A stretch of 64,000 nucleotides of DNA from Superficieibacter electus (GCF_002915575.1 NZ_PQGD01000012.1:1-64000); one strand, 5' to 3'; numbered from the stretch's first letter, positions 1 to 9,457 are shown. Notes: a model not told the origin generated them from the sequence alone. A program made the numbers and translations.

Positions 1-600
1 GAGGGAGTACTCCGTACACCCCGCAGGCCCGGTAAGCGCAGCGCCACCGGGCGAGTGGCACTGACCACCCTCACCCCAGCCCTCTCCCTGAGGGAGAGGG
101 AGTACTCCGTACACCTTTGCAGGCCCGGTAAGCGCAGCGCCACCGGGCATTTACGACGCCAGCCCCCGGCAGTTATATATACAATCTTCCCGGCACGTTA
201 AACCACGCACAATCCAGCGGCACCAGCAGGCTGACCACCCTCACCCCCGCCCTCTCCCTGCGGGAGAGGGAGTACTCCGTACACCCCGTAGGCCCGGTAA
301 GCGCAGCGCCACCGGGCAGGGCTGACCACCTTCACCCCGACTCTCTCCCTGAGGGAGAGGGAGCACTCCGTACACCCCGTAGCCCCGGTAAGCGCAGCGC
401 CACCGGGCAGGGCTGACCACCCTCATCCCGGCCCTCTCCCTGAGGAAGAGGGAGTACTCCGTACACCCCGTAGGGCCGGTAAGCGCAGCGCCACCGGGCA
501 GGGCTGACCACCCTCACCCCGGCCCTCTCCCTGAGGGAGAGGGAGTACTCCGTACATCCCGTAGGCCCGGTAAGCGCAGCGCCACCGGGCATTTACGACG
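1..600. repeat. Tandem array of about 91-bp units with REP-like palindromes
   Basis: Each unit joins a palindrome (core CCCTCTCCCTGAGGGAGAGG), a spacer containing AGTACTCCGTACA, and a REP-like hairpin (GCCCGGTAAGCGCAGCGCC...). The palindrome recurs at about 80, 250, 341, 432 and 523, so the last four copies are 91 bp apart. The whole unit, spacer included, is repeated with point differences, which points to tandem duplication. Short open frames inside it are repeat artefacts. It lies downstream of the minus-strand permease gene and could act as a transcript end. I see no gene in it. Confidence 0.85.
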
Positions 601-621
601 CCAGCCCCCAGACAGTGAAAC

Positions 622-1926
622 CTACAATCTCCCCAATACCTTAAACCACGCATAGTCCAGCGGTACCAGCAGCAGATACGTCACCACCGCCAGCGCCAGG
701 CACAACAGCATCCCTGCGCGCGCCGGGACTTTGCCGAGCGCCATCGCCACCACGATGGGCGATGCCTGATACGGCAGTAGCGGCGTCGAATAGCCCGCCA
801 CCTGAATCATAATCACGCTCAGCAGCGGAAATCCCGTCGCATCGGAAAAGCTCTGCGCCAGGGTGGTGTACAGCGCCGGCACGCCGTTAGCGGTCATAAT
901 AAAATTGAGCGCGGTGGTAATACCGGTCAGGGCCAGGAAACTGGTAAACGGCTGCGTCGGGTCCAGCGGCATCACGTGCAGCAAGGCATCGCCCACCGCG
1001 CCGCCGATCCCGGTTTCCGTCACGGTCAGCGCCAGCCCCAGAATGCCGCCGACGTAGAAACAGGTACGCATGTTAACGCCGGAGGCAAACTCCTCGCCGC
1101 TGATAAACCCCACACGCGGGAGTAACGTCACGCAGGCCGCTGCCAGCCCTACCCACGCAGGGCCAATACCGTGCCAGCTCTCTGTCACCCACAGGATCAG
1201 TACCACCGCCAGCAGCCGGGCAAGGCGTTTTTCGTCACGGCTCATCGGCGTGGAGGGTGCCAGCTCACGCGGCAGCTGCGGCCTGCCAGGGAACAGCCAG
1301 CAAATCAGCCCAATCAGGATAAGGCCCTTAAGAATACCCAGCACCGGAGTATGTAGCAGCAGATAGGGCACGTAATTAAGATGAAGACCATACGCCCCCT
1401 CCGCCGCCCCGCTCATCACCAGATTCGGCACGTTAGCGGGCAGAATGGTCGCGGAAAGCTGGAAGGTGCCAAAACCGACGGCCAGCGCCAGGCCGAACCA
1501 GGCGCGGCTGCCATCCTGAATACCCGCACGCGCCGCCATCGCCGCCACAATGGGCATCAGCAGCGCAATGCGTCCCATATTGGATGGCATCACAAACGCC
1601 AGCGCATAGCTCAGTAACACTACGCTTGCGACCATCATCAGCCATGAATCGGTAAGCTTTGACGATAACGCCCGCGCTGCGCGGTCAGCCAGGCCCGTTT
1701 TACGGATCGCCACCCCCAGCACGAAGCCGCTGAACACCAGCCAGAAGGCCGACGACGCAAAGCCGCCGAAAATCACTTCCGGCGGGGCAATTTTGGCGAT
1801 CATCGCAACGGCGAAAAACAATAGCGCGGTAATGAACTCCGGCAGCAGCGACGTCGCCCAGAGCAAAATCGTGACGCCAACAACCAGAGAAGGAAGGAAC
1901 AGAGGGTGGGAAAGCCAGAGCGACAT
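622..1926 (-). CDS. SLC13/DASS-type permease
   Basis: A 434-residue, very hydrophobic protein with roughly 11-12 membrane segments, likely an inner-membrane secondary transporter. The overall pattern, including conserved Asn/Ser/Thr/Pro-rich hairpin segments (around 'MPSNMGRIALLMP' and 'LPANVPNLVMSG'), fits the divalent anion/sodium symporter (SLC13) or related ArsB/NhaD fold. The substrate cannot be read from the sequence. It is the last gene of a minus-strand block shared with the GntR regulator, ADP-ribosylglycohydrolase, PfkB kinase and GPH permease, and is separated from the regulator by about 95 bp. Salmonella has a similar block beside lsr. Membership in the same pathway is inferred from position only. 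Confidence 0.7.
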   Translation of the reverse strand: MSLWLSHPLFLPSLVVGVTILLWATSLLPEFITALLFFAVAMIAKIAPPEVIFGGFASSAFWLVFSGFVLGVAIRKTGLADRAARALSSKLTDSWLMMVASVVLLSYALAFVMPSNMGRIALLMPIVAAMAARAGIQDGSRAWFGLALAVGFGTFQLSATILPANVPNLVMSGAAEGAYGLHLNYVPYLLLHTPVLGILKGLILIGLICWLFPGRPQLPRELAPSTPMSRDEKRLARLLAVVLILWVTESWHGIGPAWVGLAAACVTLLPRVGFISGEEFASGVNMRTCFYVGGILGLALTVTETGIGGAVGDALLHVMPLDPTQPFTSFLALTGITTALNFIMTANGVPALYTTLAQSFSDATGFPLLSVIMIQVAGYSTPLLPYQASPIVVAMALGKVPARAGMLLCLALAVVTYLLLVPLDYAWFKVLGRL

Positions 1927-2020
1927 GCCTGTCTCCTGATGATTTTTTCCACAAGGATACGGGGACAGGCAGCGGGAGTAAACGCCAGAGTTGGTGGGGC
2001 TATCCCGGCGAACGTGCTAC

Positions 2021-2743
2021 TTAATGGTAATGAATTTCGCCAAAATACTCTGATAAGACATAGTACCGGCAGTACTCAAAAGGCCTGTCCGCCCCGGCCA
2101 TAAAGGTTTGTCTGGCCACGGATAATAGCGGTTTACTGGCGGCTATCTGTAATTTTTCACACAGATCGTCAGACGGTAAAATGGCCTCCACTTTTTCGAT
2201 CGCCGAATCACTGGTCACCTGCAACAGGGAATAGAGCGACGTGCGTTCAAGCGCGTCAGCGGTTAAGGTGAGGTCGGGGAAAAAGCTGAGATCGAGGTAA
2301 ATTTTTTCGTGGTTAAAAGGACGATTGTTCAGATAGCGAACGCGCGAAATATAAAAATACTGATGATGGGCGGGTAAACTCAGACCGTCCGCCTGCGCAT
2401 CACGCGCGCGGCGCGGCGCAATCTCCAGAATGCGGTTTTCAATGGCGATGCTGGCGTCCTGTAAGTCGCGGGTGATCCCGCGAAAGGTATGGCCGTAGTT
2501 TACCCCCTCCGGCACGGCGCAGACGACTGAACCGCTGCCGCGCTGCGAGGTAATAATCCCTGCATTAATCAGTTCGCTCCAGGCCTGCTTAACGACGATC
2601 AGCGAAACGTTATAGGTTCTGGCAACGTCTTTTTGCGTGGGTAGCTGGCTACCGACAGGCAATGCGCCGTTCTGGATCTGCTGGCAGAGGATAAAAAACA
2701 ACTGCTTATAAAGCGGAGTAAAACTCGTTTTATCAACCTGCAA
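2021..2743 (-). CDS. GntR-family (HutC subfamily) transcriptional regulator
   Basis: A 240-residue regulator. Residues about 1-75 form the GntR winged helix-turn-helix ('PLYKQLFFILCQQIQNGALPVGSQLPTQ...' then 'VVKQAWSELINAGIITSQRGSGS'). Residues about 90-235 form a UTRA ligand-binding domain of the HutC/FadR type. It lies inside the minus-strand block with the kinase, hydrolase and two permeases and is the obvious candidate local regulator. A 32-bp perfect palindrome at 6291-6322, upstream of the first gene of the block, is a likely operator for it (inference). The effector is unknown and is perhaps a ribosylated metabolite given its neighbours. Confidence 0.85.
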   Translation of the reverse strand: MQVDKTSFTPLYKQLFFILCQQIQNGALPVGSQLPTQKDVARTYNVSLIVVKQAWSELINAGIITSQRGSGSVVCAVPEGVNYGHTFRGITRDLQDASIAIENRILEIAPRRARDAQADGLSLPAHHQYFYISRVRYLNNRPFNHEKIYLDLSFFPDLTLTADALERTSLYSLLQVTSDSAIEKVEAILPSDDLCEKLQIAASKPLLSVARQTFMAGADRPFEYCRYYVLSEYFGEIHYH

Positions 2744-2770
2744 GCCGCATACCTCATGTCTCAGCCGACA

Positions 2771-2791
2771 GGGGACGGTGTTGCCGTCCCC
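2771..2791. terminator. Intergenic hairpin
   Basis: GGGGACGG, a 5-nt loop, then CCGTCCCC, in the 63-bp gap between the hydrolase and regulator genes. There is no clear T tract, so this may be an attenuator or mRNA-stability hairpin and not a full terminator. Confidence 0.4.
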
Positions 2792-2806
2792 GGCAGGACG
2801 ACGACG

Positions 2807-3847
2807 CTACCCTGCAATTTGTCTGGCCAGTTCTGCCAAATCGAAATGGTTCATCCGATCCACGGTTGTTAAATAATCGGCAGGGAAGGCGCTCACACCA
2901 TGAAAGGCACCGGACAGCGCCCCAACCATCGTGGCGACAGTATCGGTGTCATTGCCGATATTAACGCCGGAAATAATAGCATCAACGGCGGAATCCGGAC
3001 AACATGCGAACAGGCCGAAGGCTGCCGGCACCGCTTCGCTGACGTGCAGCCCGGAGCCGATAATATCAGCAATGTCCACGATCGCCGTTTCCCAGTGGCG
3101 ATGCTGCTTCCCAATATTTACCGCCAGCTCAATGCGCCGGGCGACCGACGGCCCGGCGACCATCATCGCGCCCTGCGCCTGCGCGAGCACATAGCCTTTC
3201 TGCGCCCCATAAACGCCTGCCGCAATGATGCTGTCGGCGCTGGTTTGCGCGTTTAACGCTTCGCTGGTCGCCGCCGCCATTGCCGCCGCGCCGGACATCG
3301 CCAGCACGTTATTGTGGGTAAAACGGCAAATCTGGAGTGCACACTGAATAGCGGCGTCGATATCGCCGGGATGCAGCACCGCCGCTGGCCAGATCTTCAT
3401 GGCTGCCCCGTTGGTGGCCTCGGCATTGCCTTTATTGATAATCTGTACCGACTGTTTTTCCCCTTCCAGCTCGCCCTGCAATGACGCGCGATTGTCATTA
3501 AAAATCGCTTTCATCGCCGCACGCGTGGTGGGACCGGTAAAGTTGGCATAGTAAGGGTAATCCAGCCATTGCTGGAAAGCCTCGCGCATCGCCTCGTCGC
3601 TGACGTTACGCTGATGACGCAGGAGCGCCTCCATAATGTACTTTGCCTGAATAAAGTCATCGGTACACATTCCTGCGTCGTTGCAACGTCCAAAGGTATC
3701 TGCCGGAGGCTTTTGAAAGGTTGTCACCCAGCCACCGAAGTAGTCTTTAATCTGCTGCTGGGTTCGGACTTCCGTTGCGGCACCCATCGCGTCCGCCGCG
3801 GCAGCGCCCACCAGGCATCCCAGTACTTTATTGTGATCAACGTGCAT
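2807..3847 (-). CDS. ADP-ribosylglycohydrolase family protein
   Basis: A 346-residue member of the DraG/ARH family, which hydrolyses N- or O-glycosidic bonds of ADP-ribosylated or related ribosylated substrates using a binuclear metal site. Visible signatures are the N-terminal 'GCLVGAAAADAMGAATE', the acidic 'DDFIQ' segment and the C-terminal 'GNDTDTVATMVGALSGAFHG' motif that supplies metal-binding Asp residues. No signal peptide is seen, so it should act in the cytoplasm. It lies 9 bp from the PfkB kinase, pointing to one transcript. With a riboside kinase and GPH permease beside it, a role in salvaging a ribosylated small molecule seems more likely than protein de-ADP-ribosylation, but that is inference. 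Confidence 0.85.
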   Translation of the reverse strand: MHVDHNKVLGCLVGAAAADAMGAATEVRTQQQIKDYFGGWVTTFQKPPADTFGRCNDAGMCTDDFIQAKYIMEALLRHQRNVSDEAMREAFQQWLDYPYYANFTGPTTRAAMKAIFNDNRASLQGELEGEKQSVQIINKGNAEATNGAAMKIWPAAVLHPGDIDAAIQCALQICRFTHNNVLAMSGAAAMAAATSEALNAQTSADSIIAAGVYGAQKGYVLAQAQGAMMVAGPSVARRIELAVNIGKQHRHWETAIVDIADIIGSGLHVSEAVPAAFGLFACCPDSAVDAIISGVNIGNDTDTVATMVGALSGAFHGVSAFPADYLTTVDRMNHFDLAELARQIAG

Positions 3848-3856
3848 GATGACTCC

Positions 3857-4807
3857 TTATTTCACGGTAGTGACTTGCGCCAGCGCATGGCTGGATAAAA
3901 AGGTATTTAGCTGGTCGGGAAACGGCAGCGCGGTCATTGCGCCTTTCGCCGTGACCACCATCGCGCCGCAGGCATTCGCGTTGCCGATGGCCTTAGCCAG
4001 CAGTGCTGTAGTCCAGGTGTCAGCCTGAGCGAGGGTATAAAGCAGACCGCCGACAAAAGCGTCGCCCGCGCCGGTGGTGTCGACCACCCTGACGCGCGGC
4101 GCGGGGAAGCGATATTCTCCGTCGGGACAAATTAACAGCGCACCATCATCTCCCAGTGAGATGATGGTGGTCTCGCATCCCCGCTCCCGCAGGTAGTACC
4201 GCGCATCCTGCCAGCGACTGACGCCGCTTAGCTGACACAGCTCGTCAGCAGACACTTTACAGATGGAGGACAGCGCGGCGGACTGCGCAATCAACGCGGG
4301 GATTTCATGGCTGTCCCGCCACATGGCGGGGCGTAAATTGACATCAAACAGCACATGGCCGCCCACCTCGCGCATTCGTCTGGCTCCTTCAAGGCAAGCC
4401 TCACGCGCAGGATGGTCGGTTAAGCCAATTGAGCTAAAACAGAACCACTCATTCTGGCGAAACGGTGGCAGGTCCTGCGGCGAGACATACGTGTCAGCGC
4501 CCGGATGCACCAGATAGGTAAAGCTGCGCTCACCGTCGTCTGCCAGATTGACGATCAGCACCGCGCTGGTGAGCGCCGCATCCATCCTGAGAAAAGTGAC
4601 GCCCACGCCGTTATCCTCAAACACCTGGCGCAGAAAACGTCCGGCATCGTCGTCACCCAGGCAGCCGATAAAATCGCATCGGCCCCCCAGCCGTGCCACG
4701 CATACCGCTACGTTGGCCGCCGCGCCGCCGGGGCACTTCAGGTAGCTATTTGGTGTTTCCGGCACCAGGTCAACAGACGCGTCGCCAATCACCCATACCT
4801 TATTCAT
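3857..4807 (-). CDS. PfkB-family kinase, aminoimidazole-riboside-kinase-like
   Basis: A 316-residue ribokinase/PfkB-family sugar or nucleoside kinase. The N-terminal 'GDASVDLVPE' and 'CPGGAAANVAVCVARLGG' segments and the C-terminal signature 'DTTGAGDAFVGG' (anion hole and catalytic Asp) are present. It closely resembles the Salmonella protein STM4066 described as an aminoimidazole riboside kinase, so phosphorylation of AIR riboside (thiamine/purine salvage) is the best guess. The ATG at 4807 was chosen over that at 4813 because AAGGAG then lies at a normal 6-nt distance. It is tightly linked to the hydrolase gene downstream and the GPH permease upstream (10 bp). Confidence 0.82.
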   Translation of the reverse strand: MNKVWVIGDASVDLVPETPNSYLKCPGGAAANVAVCVARLGGRCDFIGCLGDDDAGRFLRQVFEDNGVGVTFLRMDAALTSAVLIVNLADDGERSFTYLVHPGADTYVSPQDLPPFRQNEWFCFSSIGLTDHPAREACLEGARRMREVGGHVLFDVNLRPAMWRDSHEIPALIAQSAALSSICKVSADELCQLSGVSRWQDARYYLRERGCETTIISLGDDGALLICPDGEYRFPAPRVRVVDTTGAGDAFVGGLLYTLAQADTWTTALLAKAIGNANACGAMVVTAKGAMTALPFPDQLNTFLSSHALAQVTTVK

Positions 4808-4817
4808 GCGCATCTCC

Positions 4818-6152
4818 TTATGCCTGACGCTGCGCCAGCGCGTGCTGGATGTCGCGATAATAGTGGTTGTTGATCAGGTATTTTTTCATCAGCAACCCCA
4901 CCAGCAGATGAAACAGCGCCGGAATGAGCGTCATCATCAGCGCAATACCGGCCAATGAACGCGCGCTCTGCTCAACGTCGGCCTGATAACCAAAATGACT
5001 CAGCAGGAAGCCGAGCACGCCCCCCGCCACGCCCATGCCGAATTTCTGGAAAAAGAGAATGCCGCCAAACGCCAGGCCGGAAACGCGCTGCCCGGTTTTT
5101 TTCTCGCCGTAATCCACCGCTTCGGCAATGGAAGACCAGAACACCGGCATTTGCATGTCGCAGAAAAAGTTAATGAGAAAATAGAAGGCGAACGCCAGCA
5201 GCAGATTTTCGCGCCCGACGAAGAAATACATCAGCGCGCTCAAAATAAAGGTGATCAGTTGGGTGTAGCGGAACATTTTTATTTTGTCCCAGAACTTCGT
5301 CACCCAGGTGGTGGCGATCATCGCCAGAATGGAGGCCACAACGCCGGTGGTCAGGAACGGTGAAATCAGACTATCCCCGCCGTTGAGGTAATACTTAGCG
5401 TAATACGCCGCGACGGAACCGCGAATAACATAGCCGCACATTAACAGCAAAATCACCACGCCCAGAATAATCCACTGATCGTTACGCAGCAGATATGTAA
5501 ACTGCTTGCCCACCGACAAAGAGGTAATTTCCGGCTCGCTTCGCTCGCGGGTGGTGAGAAAACAGAAGATAAATAAGACCGCGCCCATCGCCCCCATTAA
5601 TCCCATCGAGAGCTGATAGCCCAGCGCCTTATTTCCCTGCCCCAGCCAGACGGCCAGCATTGGTACGACAATGGTCACCAGGAAAGCGGCAATTTTGGTC
5701 ATCACGAAGCGGTAGCCATTGGCGCTTAAACGCTCAACCGGGTCGCTGGTAATCACGCCAATCATGGAGATATAGGGAATGGTGATGGCCGTATATACCA
5801 GCGTCATCAGAATATACGTGCCATACGCCCACGCCAGCTTAGCCATATAGACCATGTCTGGCGTGATAAACATCAGGTAGACAGCAAAACCAAACGGAAT
5901 AGCAAACCACAGCAGCCACGGGCGATAACGTCCCCAGCGCGTGTTGAGTTTATCGGTAAGAATACCCATCGCCGGATCGATAATCGCGTCGATCATGCGA
6001 ACAACGACCAGCAATACACCGACATCCGCCGCCTTCAGGCCATAAATGTCGGTATAAAAATAAGCCAGCAAGAGCTGCATGGCGATAATCACGACGTTTA
6101 TCGCCATATCCCCCGCGCCAAAGCCGATTTTTTCCACGATAGAAAGTTTCAT
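4818..6152 (-). CDS. GPH-family glycoside/nucleoside:cation symporter
   Basis: A 444-residue, 12-helix transporter of the glycoside-pentoside-hexuronide (MelB/XylP) family in the major facilitator superfamily. Typical segments are the N-terminal 'EKIGFGAGDMAINVV', the cytoplasmic loop 'DPAMGILTDKLNTRWGRYRPW' and 'GEKKTGQRVSGLAFGG'. It is the first gene of the minus-strand block and is followed at 10 bp by the riboside kinase, so uptake of the substrate phosphorylated by that kinase is a reasonable inference. The 318-bp region upstream holds a perfect 32-bp palindrome likely to regulate the block. The window carries a second GPH transporter, YicJ, at 35785-37182. Confidence 0.85.
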   Translation of the reverse strand: MKLSIVEKIGFGAGDMAINVVIIAMQLLLAYFYTDIYGLKAADVGVLLVVVRMIDAIIDPAMGILTDKLNTRWGRYRPWLLWFAIPFGFAVYLMFITPDMVYMAKLAWAYGTYILMTLVYTAITIPYISMIGVITSDPVERLSANGYRFVMTKIAAFLVTIVVPMLAVWLGQGNKALGYQLSMGLMGAMGAVLFIFCFLTTRERSEPEITSLSVGKQFTYLLRNDQWIILGVVILLLMCGYVIRGSVAAYYAKYYLNGGDSLISPFLTTGVVASILAMIATTWVTKFWDKIKMFRYTQLITFILSALMYFFVGRENLLLAFAFYFLINFFCDMQMPVFWSSIAEAVDYGEKKTGQRVSGLAFGGILFFQKFGMGVAGGVLGFLLSHFGYQADVEQSARSLAGIALMMTLIPALFHLLVGLLMKKYLINNHYYRDIQHALAQRQA

Positions 6153-6290
6153 GTCGATGTTCCTTTAGGTGTAAAGGCGAAAACATGTCGCAGCAATAAC
6201 GTTTTAACATCATGAAATAGAAGCGTTTTTAAAAAGAGATCAGCGTATTCAGGTTTTACGATGATGACAGAGCGAGTATAACGACAGACT

Positions 6291-6322
6291 AAAAGATATA
6301 AAGGTATACCTTTATATCTTTT
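6291..6322. promoter_or_regulatory. 32-bp perfect palindrome, candidate operator of the GPH/kinase block
   Basis: The left half AAAAGATATAAAGGTA is followed immediately by its exact reverse complement. It lies about 140 bp upstream of the GPH permease start in a 318-bp gap that otherwise holds only an lsr-end hairpin. The likely ligand protein is the GntR/HutC regulator encoded three genes downstream. This assignment is inference. Confidence 0.6.
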
Positions 6323-6429
6323 GATCGTGCTCACATAATTTGTGCAAATAAACGCCATTAACGGGAAAGAGTTCCGCCAAAAGCATCGCAGAATGATGAA
6401 AGGAAAAAGGCAGGATAAAACAACGAGAG

Positions 6430-6467
6430 ATGCCTGCCTGCGGAGGGTTACCGCAGGAGGCAGGCAT
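6430..6467 (-). terminator. Hairpin at the end of the lsr operon
   Basis: ATGCCTGCC pairs with GGCAGGCAT with an inner TGCGG/CCGCA stem, just 3 nt after the lsrE stop codon. On the minus strand it is followed by a moderately T-rich stretch, so it probably ends or protects the lsr transcript. Confidence 0.55.
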
Positions 6468-6469
6468 CA

Positions 6470-7219
6470 CTAAGAGGCTTTCTGTCCGTGACCGTCAAAC
6501 ATCGCCCGCCAGCCGCGCACGTTCTCTGCCAGGCGATCGTCTTTGAACAATGCACTGCCGGAGATAACCCGGTCAATGCCCTGGGCGATCAACGGCGGCA
6601 CCTGCTCGCGCGTCAGCGAGCCGTCCACCGCAATAAGTTTCTCTGCCCGCCTGTCACCGAGCAGCGCCAGAAGCCGCGCCAGCCGATCGTGTAAATCGGC
6701 TGCACTGACTTTGCTACCGTAGCCAGGGTTTACCGCCAGAAGCTGAATAACTTCCACCTCATTAAGTATGGGGATGAGAACCTCCAGCGGCGTTGCCGGA
6801 CACAGGCTGATGCCACGGATCACCGGCATTTCGCCGCCGGTGACCGGGACCGTCTGCTGACCAAGCCAGCGCAGGGTATGATGAAGATGAATATCACCTT
6901 CCGCCTGAAGTGTAATGCAATGCGCACCCGCCTGAACGCAAGCCTGGGCCGTGGTCCACTGATCCGCCACCATCAGATGCACATCCTTAAGAAACGCCTG
7001 TGGCAGTTGCCCTACCGCCCAGGGACCGACGGTGAACTGCGGGCAAAAATGACCGTCCATCAGATCCAGATGCAGTAGCGGCGAGTTCAGGTCTTCAAGC
7101 TGGCGCAGATAATGCGCCAGCGAGATCCACTGCCCGGCGAGAATGCCGACGCTGAGCGGATAAGACTTCAGCTTCACCACACACGCTTCGCGGCTGCGTC
7201 CGGCAAACTCGCTATTCAT
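6470..7219 (-). CDS. lsrE: LsrE, ribulose-phosphate 3-epimerase-like protein
   Basis: A 249-residue TIM-barrel protein of the ribulose-phosphate 3-epimerase family, matching Salmonella LsrE along its length. Family segments 'LLHLDLMDGHFCPQFTVGP', 'KDVHLMVADQW' and 'LLAVNPGYGSK' are present, as is the phosphate-binding 'DRVISGSALF' end. LsrE is the terminal gene of the Salmonella-type lsr operon and is absent from the E. coli K-12 operon. Its exact step in phospho-AI-2 metabolism is not settled. It is 9 bp downstream of lsrG, and a hairpin follows. Confidence 0.93.
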   Translation of the reverse strand: MNSEFAGRSREACVVKLKSYPLSVGILAGQWISLAHYLRQLEDLNSPLLHLDLMDGHFCPQFTVGPWAVGQLPQAFLKDVHLMVADQWTTAQACVQAGAHCITLQAEGDIHLHHTLRWLGQQTVPVTGGEMPVIRGISLCPATPLEVLIPILNEVEVIQLLAVNPGYGSKVSAADLHDRLARLLALLGDRRAEKLIAVDGSLTREQVPPLIAQGIDRVISGSALFKDDRLAENVRGWRAMFDGHGQKAS

Positions 7220-7228
7220 GGGCGCTCC

Positions 7229-7522
7229 TCAGGGCATCAGGCCGATAAAAACCGTTTTCTTTCGCGGCCCGCTCATCAGTGGCTCAAGCTGTTCCACGCA
7301 GGCTTTATAGTGCGGTGTAGTTTTATGCAGCGCCACCGCCTGCTCATCGACATACGCTTCATAGATGTAAAACCGCGTCGGCATATCCGGGTCCTGGAGA
7401 ACATCAAAACGCAGGTTGCCCTCCTCCTTCACCGATCCCAGATGATTCTGGCGAAAAACTTCCAGAAACTGCCCGATTTTGTTTTCATGAACGTTAATTT
7501 CCACCAGCGTGACGTGCATCAT
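7229..7522 (-). CDS. lsrG: LsrG, (4S)-4-hydroxy-5-phosphonooxypentane-2,3-dione isomerase
   Basis: A 97-residue ABM-domain protein (family length 96-97). The start '[22 protein letters not shown]' is typical. It isomerises phospho-AI-2 to 3-hydroxy-2,4-pentadione-5-phosphate, the substrate of LsrF, and so removes the inducer of LsrR. The ORF reads MMHVTLVE; the second ATG also fits. It lies in the operon between lsrF and lsrE. Confidence 0.93.
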   Translation of the reverse strand: MMHVTLVEINVHENKIGQFLEVFRQNHLGSVKEEGNLRFDVLQDPDMPTRFYIYEAYVDEQAVALHKTTPHYKACVEQLEPLMSGPRKKTVFIGLMP

Positions 7523-7539
7523 TCCCCTCCTTCTGGCTG

Positions 7540-8415
7540 TTACCCTTTTTCGCTAAGAAACAGTTCATACGCCCGTGCTGCCGTTTCATTGTTATGCACA
7601 ACGGCATGGACGGCTTTGATCATCGCCACCGGGTCTTCCGACTGGAAAATGTTACGCCCCATATCCACGCCGCTCGCCCCCTGGTCGATAGCCCGATAAC
7701 ACATCTCCAGCGCCTCGCGTTCGGGCAGCTTTTTGCCACCGGCGATGACAATCGGCACCGGGCAGCCTGCCGCAATGCGCTCAAAGCCTTTATCGACGTA
7801 ATAGGTCTTGATGATTTGCGCGCCGATTTCCGCCGCGATGCGCGTCGCCAGTGAGAAATAACGCTGGTCGCGCGCCATATCTTTCCCGACGCCGGTCACG
7901 GCCATTGTCGGCATCCCTACCCGCAGCCCCGCGTCGATGAGCTGAATAATATTTTTGATCGACTGATGCTCATACTCAGTGCCGATATACACCTGGGCGG
8001 CGACGGCGCAGCTATTCAGCCGTACCGCGTCGTCCATAGCCACGGCCACCGCTTCATTACTCAGCTCGGTTAAAATCGAGTTTGCTCCCGAGGCGCGCAG
8101 CACCACCGGTTTGTTGGTCGCGGGCGGCACCACGCTGCGCAGGATGCCGCGGGTACACATCAGGACATCCGTATGTTCAAAGAGCGGCGCAATATTAATA
8201 TCAATGCGCTCAAGCCCGGTGGTCGGCCCCTGAAAATACCCGTGGTCGAACGCCAGCATCACCGTTTTGCCGGTACGCGGATTAAAAATGCGCGACAGGC
8301 GGGATTGCATGCCCCAGTCCAGCGCGCCGCACCCTTTCAGGGTAAACGGGGTATTGGTTTGCGGTTTATCGGTATGGAAATCTTTACCGTCTTTGATGTC
8401 ATCTAAATCAGCCAT
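7540..8415 (-). CDS. lsrF: LsrF, 3-hydroxy-2,4-pentadione 5-phosphate thiolase
   Basis: 291 residues, exactly the E. coli LsrF length. A class I aldolase-fold enzyme that transfers an acetyl group from the phospho-AI-2 isomerisation product to CoA, giving dihydroxyacetone phosphate and acetyl-CoA. The Schiff-base lysine lies in '[12 protein letters not shown]'. The phosphate-binding region '[13 protein letters not shown]' is intact. It lies between lsrB and lsrG with short gaps, consistent with one operon. Confidence 0.95.
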   Translation of the reverse strand: MADLDDIKDGKDFHTDKPQTNTPFTLKGCGALDWGMQSRLSRIFNPRTGKTVMLAFDHGYFQGPTTGLERIDINIAPLFEHTDVLMCTRGILRSVVPPATNKPVVLRASGANSILTELSNEAVAVAMDDAVRLNSCAVAAQVYIGTEYEHQSIKNIIQLIDAGLRVGMPTMAVTGVGKDMARDQRYFSLATRIAAEIGAQIIKTYYVDKGFERIAAGCPVPIVIAGGKKLPEREALEMCYRAIDQGASGVDMGRNIFQSEDPVAMIKAVHAVVHNNETAARAYELFLSEKG

Positions 8416-8434
8416 TATTTACTCCACAGCGAGA

Positions 8435-9457
8435 TCAAAAGTCGTATTTATCGATATTGTCTTTGTTAAACACCACGCGCTCGGGCAGCAGGACGATGCC
8501 GTTGCCTTTCGCTTCATAGCTGTAGCCCTGCACGCTGTTTGGCGAGACTTCCACCTGACCTACGCCCGGAATATCCAGCTTGTCGCCGGTATTCAGCGGT
8601 TTGTTTTTCAGTAATGCATTCGCTACATGAACCGAGATTTTGCCCTGCTGCACCACGTCCCACAGGCCGAACGCTTTTACGGTGCCGCGCTTCACATACG
8701 GGCGCATCACGTTCGGGGTACTGAAGCCGACGATGGCAATATTGTCGCGCTTCAGGTTTTCAGCGGCTTGGGCAGCGGCAGGCAGGGCGTTGGCATCCGG
8801 GGCGATAATGGCGTCGAGGTCGCCGTATGCTTTGATGATCCCTTCGGCGGTTTGCAGTGATTTGGTGGCATCGTTATAGCCAAACTGGGTGGTGACGATT
8901 TCCCAGCCCGGATGATCTTTGGCGATTTTTGCTTTCGCTTCCTGTACCCACTGGTTCTGGTCGGTCACCGTCGGGCTGGAGTAGAAGAACGCCACTTTCG
9001 CCTTTTCTTTGGTGACCTGCTGCGAAGCCATATCCACCAGCATGCCGCCGAGCTGTTTTGGCGTACCCTGATCGATGTAGTACGAGCGGCATTCCGGTTT
9101 GGTATCGGAGTCCCAGGTCAGCACTTTCACGCCGCGCTGCATGGCGCGTTTTAACGCCGGACACAGCCCGTCGGGAGACACCGCAGAAACGATGATCGCG
9201 TCATAGCCCTGGTTGACGAAGTTATTCACCAGTTGAACCTGGCCGGAAACGCTCGGCTCGGTCGGCCCATCGTAAGTGACATCAATACCCAGTTCTTTAC
9301 CGGCTTCCTTCGCGCCATTGCCGCCGCTGGTGAAGAAGCCGACGCCGACCAGTTTTGGGATAAACGCGATGCGTTCTGCCGCCTGCACCGTCATGGCCGT
9401 GGAGGCGAGGCCAAGTGCGACGAGTAAGCTAAGCGTCTTTAGAGTTTGTCTTGCCAT
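8435..9457 (-). CDS. lsrB: LsrB, AI-2 periplasmic binding protein
   Basis: A 340-residue periplasmic sugar-binding-type protein with a cleavable signal peptide of about 26 residues ('[19 protein letters not shown]...VQAAE'). It binds the furanose-like signal AI-2 and delivers it to LsrC/LsrD. Ligand-region segments typical of LsrB are '[19 protein letters not shown]' and '[16 protein letters not shown]'. The length equals the E. coli protein. It lies between lsrD and lsrF. Confidence 0.96.
   Translation of the reverse strand: MARQTLKTLSLLVALGLASTAMTVQAAERIAFIPKLVGVGFFTSGGNGAKEAGKELGIDVTYDGPTEPSVSGQVQLVNNFVNQGYDAIIVSAVSPDGLCPALKRAMQRGVKVLTWDSDTKPECRSYYIDQGTPKQLGGMLVDMASQQVTKEKAKVAFFYSSPTVTDQNQWVQEAKAKIAKDHPGWEIVTTQFGYNDATKSLQTAEGIIKAYGDLDAIIAPDANALPAAAQAAENLKRDNIAIVGFSTPNVMRPYVKRGTVKAFGLWDVVQQGKISVHVANALLKNKPLNTGDKLDIPGVGQVEVSPNSVQGYSYEAKGNGIVLLPERVVFNKDNIDKYDF

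Noticed and set aside
1-600. CRISPR array
   Set aside because: Whole units including spacers are repeated, spacers are not unique, and there are no cas genes. The same applies to the arrays at 16822 and 26440.
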